DNA from: a virus
Direction: 5' to 3' (one strand)
DNA: 59,973 nt
Virus record (IMG/VR): IMGVR_UViG_3300035145_001735
Coordinates: 1 to 59,973 of that record
The notes beneath the pieces are model-generated. The model was given only the letters and a program-made list of their open reading frames with translations. It did no database searches and had not been told where the DNA came from. Below are positions 53,984 to 59,973 of the stretch, piece by piece. The translations under genes were made by a program, and so were the position numbers. The number at the start of each line of letters is the position of its first letter. Within the stretch, counting starts at the first letter, position 1.

Positions 53984-54696
53984 ATTGCCTTTACAATATC
54001 AATACTTTCTTGCCAAGTCTGTGTTGCACTTTCAAAATTAATATTTGCAATCACACGATGCTGTGTACCTTGGTTGTATGCTTCGTGCCACTGTTTAACA
54101 TTCCACAGCACTGGTCTATCAATTAGTGCATATCTACACACTGCTTCTTCATCAGTGAGCAGATAACGTTCGTTGTCTTTGTTGTAGGTTTTCCAATAGT
54201 ATTCGCTCCAGTATACACCTATGCTAGGATCGTCTGGTATGTAACCATCTACATCCTCATACGCAGGCCAACTGGTAATAGTATTTTCATCACAGCCTGC
54301 AATTGGAAAAATTAAACTTGCAACACTGCTAGTATAATGATGTCTATGACAGAAAAACAAGTGCTCTACGCTTTTAAAACTTGGCTGTGTAGGATCACTT
54401 TGAAAGAACTTGATTGCACGTGTAAATCCTAAACGTCCTAGCATATCGCTTAATTCACGATAAGGTTCTATGTCTGCTAGATATACAACCTGCATAAGAG
54501 GTTTGTCTGGATCATAAAGTGCATAATGCTCTTTTATGTGTTCTTTAAAAAATTCTGATTCTGGCTCTTGTGTATAAATGTTTGGTAAATGTGAATATAT
54601 TTCCATACACTGATCATGCATCCATTGTAAACCAGAAGTTAAATCTGGCTCGCACACAAAATTTGTTGCTAGTGTTGGATCTGTTAAAATCGGCAT
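53980..54696 (-). CDS. Putative oxygenase-like protein (238 aa)
   Basis: The C-terminus has VCRYALIDRPVLWNVKQWHE then GTQHRVIANINF, which resembles the last strands of phage 2OG-oxygenase-like jelly rolls (N-WHxA-N-R-V-N). The middle (HLFFCHRHHYTSSVASLIFP) is histidine-rich. The HxD motif is not clear, so the assignment is weak. An AATAAATA element lies 5 bases before its ATG. It overlaps the desaturase gene by four bases. Confidence 0.5.
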   Translation of the reverse strand: MPILTDPTLATNFVCEPDLTSGLQWMHDQCMEIYSHLPNIYTQEPESEFFKEHIKEHYALYDPDKPLMQVVYLADIEPYRELSDMLGRLGFTRAIKFFQSDPTQPSFKSVEHLFFCHRHHYTSSVASLIFPIAGCDENTITSWPAYEDVDGYIPDDPSIGVYWSEYYWKTYNKDNERYLLTDEEAVCRYALIDRPVLWNVKQWHEAYNQGTQHRVIANINFESATQTWQESIDIVKAI

Positions 54697-54700
54697 ATTG

Positions 54701-55828
54701 CTATTTATTTACTTTTCTCTTGGGTATTTTACTATCTGCACTACTAACACATGCAGGTGTAGTACAAACACGTGGCCCATCGAACAGTTTAAATCCTGTT
54801 TCAATATTGCCTAATGGAACGTCATGACAACTGTAACTACGCTTAATACTACCATCAGGCTCACGGATAATGATACCGCTATACCCACTTTGACACATCC
54901 ATCCTTCAAACTTGTTAAATCCAAAAGCATTAAATCTCTCCGCTTGATCCATGTACCATTTTTTGCCTTTACTATCTGTAAACTCAACTTGCATATGCCA
55001 TGGTACGCTTTTATCGTTTTCGCCTATTGCATAAGGCGGCAATTCGAAACTAGGCCTTGGACGAGCGGCCCACTTTCGTTTTGACTCAGTATACGCCATT
55101 TGCGGCATTCCGTTCCACAATCGCTGTAACATTTCTTCTGTATAACCGTCCACGACTCTTGACGCCGTTGGGTCGGATTGGGGTTTAAGGGTAACGTTGA
55201 TTCCTTGCTCGTGGAAGAATAAAGCATTTTCCCAATCTTTTTCAAACCACTCGGGAACCATGACCATGTTGATTGTAATTTGTACATCGTGTTCTTGGCA
55301 CAAGATTAATTTATCTGCAAAGTCTTGCATCTTGTCACGTGTATTTAAGTGTTCTGTGTGTAAACTAGCGGTTATACTTGCTCTATGAAATGGTTTTGCA
55401 CGTTCTACATAGTCTTCAAACCATTTCATAGGACGACTGCAGTTTGATGTCATATGGATAGAAGTATAATTAGTATTAGGCACATCGTCAGCCAAGTAGC
55501 CAAGTATGTCCAAGTACCCTGGATGAAAGGTAGGCTCGCCCCCAGACAAACTAAAATGAAAACTATTAAATCCGTTATCACGTGCTTGCCTCTTTATTTC
55601 ATCAATAGTCTTAAGACATAAGTCGGTGGGTCGGTGGTCTTTACGATCTGATCGGGCGTAAGGCCAACAATAGCTGCAACGATAATTGCAAAACCTACCA
55701 AGTAGCCAACTAACAGTAAACAAATCTCTGTAAAGAAGAGTACGTTGTCCAACTTGGACAATGTCGTCATACGGAATTTTTGTGAAATCATAATCACTCC
55801 ATTTTAAATCTTCATTCGACTCTGCCAT
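54701..55828 (-). CDS. Radical SAM enzyme with SPASM-like C-terminal Cys region (375 aa)
   Basis: The canonical cluster is FCNYRCSYCWPYARSD (CxxxCxxC near residue 50), and SGGEPTFHPGYLDIL follows. Later segments are IHMTSNCSRPMKW and SITASLHTEHLNTRDK. The C-terminus has WMCQSGYSGIIIREPDGSIK, RSYSCHDVPLGNI, CTTPACVSS, consistent with an auxiliary cluster domain. Family members modify peptides or other small molecules. It overlaps the small gene at 55812. Confidence 0.85.
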   Translation of the reverse strand: MAESNEDLKWSDYDFTKIPYDDIVQVGQRTLLYRDLFTVSWLLGRFCNYRCSYCWPYARSDRKDHRPTDLCLKTIDEIKRQARDNGFNSFHFSLSGGEPTFHPGYLDILGYLADDVPNTNYTSIHMTSNCSRPMKWFEDYVERAKPFHRASITASLHTEHLNTRDKMQDFADKLILCQEHDVQITINMVMVPEWFEKDWENALFFHEQGINVTLKPQSDPTASRVVDGYTEEMLQRLWNGMPQMAYTESKRKWAARPRPSFELPPYAIGENDKSVPWHMQVEFTDSKGKKWYMDQAERFNAFGFNKFEGWMCQSGYSGIIIREPDGSIKRSYSCHDVPLGNIETGFKLFDGPRVCTTPACVSSADSKIPKRKVNK

Positions 55829-55970
55829 CTAACCTCATTTCCAAATACTTAATAACTTGTTCAAACATTGTTTTCATATCAGGGTCGTTTGTTTCTTCGT
55901 ACATTATTCGAACTTCTTTTAGTTCTTCTTCAAATAATTTTTTAACACTTATAATTTTATGATCAACCAA
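55812..55970 (-). CDS. Small helical protein between PP-loop and radical SAM genes, TTG start (52 aa)
   Basis: A TTG at 55970-55968, 9 bases after GGAG, opens a frame that fills the gap between the two enzymes and ends 17 bases inside the radical SAM gene. Product: MVDHKIISVKKLFEEELKEV, then EETNDPDMKTMFEQVIKYL. It is a helical, acidic protein with no Cys. It may be a partner or carrier, or a substrate peptide of the enzymes around it. Confidence 0.55.
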   Translation of the reverse strand: MVDHKIISVKKLFEEELKEVRIMYEETNDPDMKTMFEQVIKYLEMRLDGRVE

Positions 55971-55971
55971 T

Positions 55972-56649
55972 TTAAAATTCTCCAAACGCCCATTTACGTT
56001 CTAAACACCACCAACACTCGCCGCACGGAGTATACTCAAACTCCGGATTGTAATAATTGTGCACAGGCATGTCTTCACAACTTCTAGTTAATTGTAATAA
56101 ATCGTTTACTGCATATTGTTTATACATCGATGCAATAAATCTTTTATCTACATTTATAAATGGTGTATAGTAATGGTTAATCCACAGTGGTTTATTTCTT
56201 CCTATACGATATGCAGGTTCCGGAGGATATAAATTAAATACATTTCCATTTATAGTTTTTACCGTTTCTCCCTCGTCAGGACATGCTGTTAGCCCTGATA
56301 TAACACAATCGATATTTTGTTGCTCAAACAAGTTTTTTTCTACTGTATCAAAATATTCAACATTCTGAACATCTTTATAATACGAATAATGCATATTAAT
56401 TTTTGTAGTTTTTGTTTTATCAATTACATAATTAATAACATCTGCTGCACGTCTACCATTCCATCTATGCTTTTCATCGTTCGAACAAGTTAGTACATTT
56501 ATAACAACATCTTTGTTTTCAAAATATTTTACTAACATATATAATAAAATACTACTATCGGCACCACCACTACAACGAACTCCAATTTTTTTATATTGAT
56601 CTGGTATAGAAAAATCTATAGTTTGATTGTATTCGTCTGTCAGTGTCAT
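55972..56649 (-). CDS. QueC-like PP-loop ATPase with zinc motif (225 aa)
   Basis: The PP-loop is GVRCSGGADSSILLYMLVKY (SGGxDS near residue 28). The C-terminus has LTRSCEDMPVHNYYNPEFEY then PCGECWWCLERKWAF, giving a CX17CX2CX2C zinc site like that of QueC. PFINVDKRFIASMYKQY is like the QueC 'TK-I' segment. QueC converts 7-carboxy-7-deazaguanine to preQ0; other PP-loop enzymes make amides. Here it may serve the DNA modification pathway or the cluster. Overlaps the radical SAM gene by one base. Confidence 0.75.
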   Translation of the reverse strand: MTLTDEYNQTIDFSIPDQYKKIGVRCSGGADSSILLYMLVKYFENKDVVINVLTCSNDEKHRWNGRRAADVINYVIDKTKTTKINMHYSYYKDVQNVEYFDTVEKNLFEQQNIDCVISGLTACPDEGETVKTINGNVFNLYPPEPAYRIGRNKPLWINHYYTPFINVDKRFIASMYKQYAVNDLLQLTRSCEDMPVHNYYNPEFEYTPCGECWWCLERKWAFGEF

Positions 56650-57611
56650 TATAGTTCTTCTTTAATAAAAACATCTCTTTTCATTTGTTTACATACTTGC
56701 ATACAACGTGGTACTGGATTATCGCTTGTCCAACTATCTTTAATGCCTTGCCATATATTACTATTAATAGCCTGATCAATGCTAGCATTTTTTAAATTAA
56801 TAGTATCATAATAATTGTTACTTTCGATTAATGTTTCAAAGTCATCTTTAACTTCTCCACTAGCAGTGTATTCCATCATTTTACTATTCAAATGACAACA
56901 TGGAATAACATTGCCGTTATGATTAATAAAAATTCTTTTTTGATTTCCGTACTTACAACTAATATACGGTATCTCAGGCGCATTGTCAATCTCTTCTGTT
57001 TTTGCAGCCTTAACTGTGTCGCCTTTTGATTCTTTGCGATGACTAATAATAGTCTTAAACCCTTTAAAGCCTTCATCAGTTGCACGTTGTTTTGCTTCCT
57101 CAAGTTGATGCTCATTATGTTCAAATACAATAAACTGCCAATTACTGCGACCTCCTGCAGCATTAAATGCACGAAAGTTACGTTCTACTTTAACAAAGTT
57201 AGAACCTTCTCTATACACTTCGCTCAGTTCGTCGCTGCCGTCTATTCCCCAAGTAACTGCATGACTTGTACCTTTAAGGATACTAGCAAGTTTTTCCCAC
57301 CATTGCTCGGTGCGGGTACTTCCGTTTGTAGCAATATTAATATGTGCTCCCCAATCTGAAAAGTACTCTACTATAGCATGAAAGTCAGGATGTGTTGTAG
57401 GTTCATCTACACTGCCGCAAAAATTAACAATTTTAATTGCAGGCATTTCTTCTTTACGAAAGCGTTCACGTATTGTATCTAATGTAATGTATTCTTTATT
57501 TAAAATTTTGTCTGCTTGTTTGCTAAGTTCTCTGAAGCAACCTTTACAACGAATATTACAAAAACTTGTAAGTTCAATATCTAGCCATTCAAGTGTGTCC
57601 ATACTCCACAT
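56649..57611 (-). CDS. Radical SAM/SPASM-like enzyme (320 aa)
   Basis: I use the ATG at 57611 (AAGGGAT upstream); the frame from 57710 overlaps the previous gene. The cluster is SFCNIRCKGCFRELS (CxxxCxxC near residue 19). The next loop is FCGSVDEPTTHPDF, in place of the usual GGEP. NIATNGSTRTEQWWEKLA and VTWGIDGSDELSEVYREG follow. The C-terminus has YISCKYGNQKRIFIN, IPCCHLNSK and CMQVCKQM, suggesting an extra iron-sulphur cluster. Directly beside the QueC-like gene, hinting at a joint reaction. Confidence 0.85.
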   Translation of the reverse strand: MWSMDTLEWLDIELTSFCNIRCKGCFRELSKQADKILNKEYITLDTIRERFRKEEMPAIKIVNFCGSVDEPTTHPDFHAIVEYFSDWGAHINIATNGSTRTEQWWEKLASILKGTSHAVTWGIDGSDELSEVYREGSNFVKVERNFRAFNAAGGRSNWQFIVFEHNEHQLEEAKQRATDEGFKGFKTIISHRKESKGDTVKAAKTEEIDNAPEIPYISCKYGNQKRIFINHNGNVIPCCHLNSKMMEYTASGEVKDDFETLIESNNYYDTINLKNASIDQAINSNIWQGIKDSWTSDNPVPRCMQVCKQMKRDVFIKEEL

Positions 57612-57612
57612 A

Positions 57613-58230
57613 TTAAAATCCCTTAGATACCGAAGAAATACTTTCTTTAACTTTAGAAAAAAGTCCTTTATTTTTTTTACTTCTATGTTCAGTATTTTGT
57701 ATCGGGTCAATACTTAACTCATTGATAGCCAAATGTTTTGGTTGCGTAAATATCCAATTAATGTATTCTGCTGCTACATCAATATCCATACAAGTCCTGC
57801 CAGGATGCTTTTCTTGATTATTGCTCAGTGTGCCAAAACTTATATAAGATATTTTTGGACCACTATGCCATACATTAACCAGTCCTAAACTATTACAATA
57901 ATCACGTAGTGCTTTTTTTTCTGCATTATACAGCCAACTATTTCCTTTACTAGTTCTATCAGTAGTACTACCAATACATACAATATGTGCGTCATTCTGA
58001 GCCTTTTTAAGTGTTTTGTATACTGTATCTAGTAGTAAAGTTTGGTTAAACTTCCATAGTGCACTGTTAATAACAACTTTGTCATGATCTAAGCATCGAT
58101 CAGCAAATGCTTCTTGTCCGTCGGTTTTAGTTAAATCAAACCCAGTTGCTCTACTACAAAATTCTGCATCTGGATAATGTAACAATAAACTTTTTGCAAT
58201 TCCTTTTTCTGGATTTCCTGTAATAATCAT
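57613..58230 (-). CDS. Short-chain dehydrogenase/reductase-like, divergent (205 aa)
   Basis: The N-terminus (MIITGNPEKGIAKSLLLHY) is a divergent cofactor loop, then CLDHDKVVINSALW, HIVCIGSTTDRTSKGNSWLY and NAEKKALRDYCNSL (YxxxK with the preceding Ser). ISYISFGTL follows, as in SDRs. Related to the SDR at 46842. A basic C-terminal tail (EHRSKKNKGLFSKVKESIS) is unusual. Possibly reduces an intermediate of the cluster. Confidence 0.65.
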   Translation of the reverse strand: MIITGNPEKGIAKSLLLHYPDAEFCSRATGFDLTKTDGQEAFADRCLDHDKVVINSALWKFNQTLLLDTVYKTLKKAQNDAHIVCIGSTTDRTSKGNSWLYNAEKKALRDYCNSLGLVNVWHSGPKISYISFGTLSNNQEKHPGRTCMDIDVAAEYINWIFTQPKHLAINELSIDPIQNTEHRSKKNKGLFSKVKESISSVSKGF

Positions 58231-58231
58231 T

Positions 58232-58867
58232 TTATAATCCTATTGTGTATGTTGTTAAATTTTTAGTTCTCGGTTCTACTGTTCTTACTAGTTCGTTATT
58301 GTCATCAAGTACATAGTTCCACGGAACTCCTGTTACAGGAACACCAATTCCTAATAATAATTCTATTCCACCGAGTTCAGATGGCGTTATGCCAACTGTT
58401 GAAGATATTAATTCTTTAATTTCACTATTTAAAAAACATTGGTTATAGCCTGTTTTATATCCCAATTGACAAGCACTTAACGCAACTGCTCCGCTACTAA
58501 TTCCAATGGCTGTTCTTACATTTAAGTCCCATGGATCATAATGTCCTTCTGCATTTGTCATATCTGTAAACCCAGGACCTTGATGGGTATTAAACCACAT
58601 AAAAACAACATGTGCATCTGATTGTGCATTTCTGTCAATAGTATCTGGATTGTCTAGATCAACAGAAAAGTTGTATAGTTGTCGATTAATAGTTTGGTCG
58701 GTAGATACAACAAGTCTGAAATATTCTACATTCTGTTTTGTAGGCATATTAGTTGCTATTTCTATTAGACCATTTACATGTTCAGTTGGCACGTTTACTG
58801 ATTTGTCCCAATTGCGTTGACAATGATTTGCTGTTTTACTTGCTAATATTAAATTTTCTATAGTCAT
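58232..58867 (-). CDS. Nitroreductase-family flavoprotein (211 aa)
   Basis: The protein follows the FMN-binding nitroreductase pattern: KTANHCQRNWDKS (RxW/R for FMN phosphate), VNGLIEIATNMPTKQNVEYF, then AIGISSGAVALSACQLGYKT and GIELLLGIGVP near the C-terminus. These enzymes reduce or dehydrogenate small molecules, including azoline rings in peptide natural products. It is coupled to the radical SAM gene (4-base overlap). Substrate unknown. Confidence 0.78.
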   Translation of the reverse strand: MTIENLILASKTANHCQRNWDKSVNVPTEHVNGLIEIATNMPTKQNVEYFRLVVSTDQTINRQLYNFSVDLDNPDTIDRNAQSDAHVVFMWFNTHQGPGFTDMTNAEGHYDPWDLNVRTAIGISSGAVALSACQLGYKTGYNQCFLNSEIKELISSTVGITPSELGGIELLLGIGVPVTGVPWNYVLDDNNELVRTVEPRTKNLTTYTIGL

Positions 58868-59973
58868 TTTGTATTCTCAAATATACTCATATCTTCAATA
58901 TGCTGCGGAAGTATTTCCATTAGTGCACCACGTTCTATACTCTTAGGTGTACACATACCACATCCACAGTGTTTTCCTGGTCCCAATGGGCAAGTAATAA
59001 TAGGCATAGTTTTGTTTTCTAAATTTTCTCGTAGTTCAGTAATAATATCATCACATTTACTAATACTTCCAATAGGACCACGTGTTCCATCAAACCGTGC
59101 TTGACAAGTTTGATGATGCCAAATAGTATCTGTTTGTTGTTCAATATGTAAAAAGAACCAGTTAACACTGCACTGCCAATTACTAAACTTAGCAAATTCT
59201 AAAAATGTACTTTTACTCCAACAGCCATCTGTGCTGCAAGTTTCCATTGTACGGCTACCGCAGCATGGTCTGCCTAGTTGTCTAGCAAGTTTCTTTTCTT
59301 CTGTTTTTTCTACTTGCACAGCGCCTGCTTCGTGTCCTACTTCTGCTTCTGCTTCTTCAGTAGTTTTGTTTAGTGCTGCATTTTTATTTGCCCAATAATC
59401 TTTCATCCATTGTAATTGTTCATCTGTGTAACGATGTGCATAACTGTTTTTACTATCTTCGTGTTCACCAATCATACGTGGCACGTATCCGATGCCATCA
59501 CGTTCTAATCTAGCACACAATTCTGCACACTCGTCCCAGTACTCAGCGTGAAACATTACATTAATTTTAATAGGAAATTTACGTTCGTGCAATAGATATA
59601 TGTTATTAATAACTTGTTGTTTTAAACTATTATGTGCTTCAGCATGATAACTAATAGTCATGAAGCCATAGTGTTCTACAACACTATTTGCCATTTTAGG
59701 ACCAAACGCACCATTACTAGTTATAGTTAAATTCATATGAAATTTATCTTTGTGATTTTCTTTCCAAGTTGTTTTAAGCCATTCGCCAAACGGTAAGAAA
59801 TTAGGATTTGCTGTAGGCTCGCCGCCGGTAAAATTAATGTTTAATCTTTTATTCTTTTTATAAGGAAAAATTAATTCAGCATAATCAAATATAAATTGTC
59901 CTGTCTTTTTCAATGTTTCAATATCAGCATGTGGGCTAAAGTTATCATGTCTGTGTGGAGGACAATATGTACA
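58864..59973 (-). CDS. Radical SAM enzyme (5' truncated by window edge)
   Basis: The frame continues beyond the TTG at 59913 to the window end. Reading on the minus strand gives CTYCPPHRHDNFSPH at the edge, so the last two Cys of the CxxxCxxC cluster are present and the first is outside. LNINFTGGEPTANPNFLPFG and LTITSNGAF follow. The C-terminus has many Cys (RPCCGSRTMETCSTDGC, HCGCGMCTPKS), suggesting auxiliary clusters or zinc. The downstream end overlaps the nitroreductase. The cluster therefore extends beyond this window. Confidence 0.85.
   Translation of the reverse strand, partial: CTYCPPHRHDNFSPHADIETLKKTGQFIFDYAELIFPYKKNKRLNINFTGGEPTANPNFLPFGEWLKTTWKENHKDKFHMNLTITSNGAFGPKMANSVVEHYGFMTISYHAEAHNSLKQQVINNIYLLHERKFPIKINVMFHAEYWDECAELCARLERDGIGYVPRMIGEHEDSKNSYAHRYTDEQLQWMKDYWANKNAALNKTTEEAEAEVGHEAGAVQVEKTEEKKLARQLGRPCCGSRTMETCSTDGCWSKSTFLEFAKFSNWQCSVNWFFLHIEQQTDTIWHHQTCQARFDGTRGPIGSISKCDDIITELRENLENKTMPIITCPLGPGKHCGCGMCTPKSIERGALMEILPQHIEDMSIFENTK

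Noticed and set aside
1-59973. tRNA genes, CRISPR arrays, insertion sequences, integrase or attachment sites
   Set aside because: I looked through the gaps and both strands and saw no cloverleaf, repeat-spacer array, transposase or integrase. Gaps are all short (under about 130 bases).

Overview
The window reads as a contiguous piece of a T4-like marine myovirus genome. It is AT-rich and densely packed, with stop/start overlaps such as TGATG, ATGA and TAATG throughout. The replication genes are T4-type: a family B DNA polymerase (gp43), sliding clamp (gp45), endonuclease VII-like nuclease (gp49), RNase H/5'-3' exonuclease, a DsbA-like protein, ThyA and DHFR. T4-type late promoters of the form (G/T/A)ATAAATA occur alongside host-like TTGACA-N17-TATATT promoters. 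The AT richness, a Bmp-type periplasmic binding protein and a YdcH-like protein suggest a marine alphaproteobacterial host of the SAR11 or a related type, but this is inference. I saw no tRNA, integrase, insertion sequence or CRISPR array. No stretch longer than about 130 bases lacks a gene.

Layout. (1) 2-13795, mostly + strand: a UV endonuclease fragment, a CHAP lipoprotein, and a block of proteins whose first residues resemble the T4 capsid-targeting sequence and which carry small Cys/basic modules. These are candidate internal head proteins. Two convergent glycosyltransferase-like paralogues and an SGNH-like hydrolase lie within this region. (2) 13826-15391: GH19 endolysin plus small membrane proteins, a likely lysis cassette. 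(3) 15451-19747: replication block. (4) 19751-31762: a 7-deazaguanine DNA modification module (DpdA-like transglycosylase, QueD-like, FolE, QueE-like). It is interleaved with a cytidylyltransferase, glycosyltransferase/epimerase pair, Bmp-type binding protein, 2OG-Fe(II) oxygenase and phosphoribosyltransferase. (5) 31829-37115: many small genes, several with signal peptides or membrane segments, plus RNase H. (6) 37152-39126, minus strand: membrane protein and a polyglycine tail adhesin with its small partner. (7) 39246-46282: MoxR-type ATPase with a metallopeptidase/VWA partner, then DHFR, a P-loop kinase, a nucleotidyltransferase and ThyA. (8) 46291-59973: an unusual run of 20 genes, 17 on the minus strand, encoding tailoring enzymes: at least five 2OG-oxygenase-like proteins, three radical SAM enzymes, two SDRs, a nitroreductase, QueC-like PP-loop enzyme, aminotransferase, methyltransferase, GNAT, sulfotransferase and fatty acid desaturase. 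It runs off the window end.

How the parts fit. Region 4 looks like a pathway from scavenged purine through GTP to a 7-deazaguanine inserted in phage DNA, with a possible QueC in region 8. Region 8 looks like a phage-borne biosynthetic cluster of unknown product and is the strongest candidate for an undescribed system. Several late genes (2388, 13826, perhaps 1363 and 46291) have hairpins over the ribosome-binding site or start codon with a late promoter inside. This matches the T4 strategy of blocking translation of read-through messages while allowing it from late messages.
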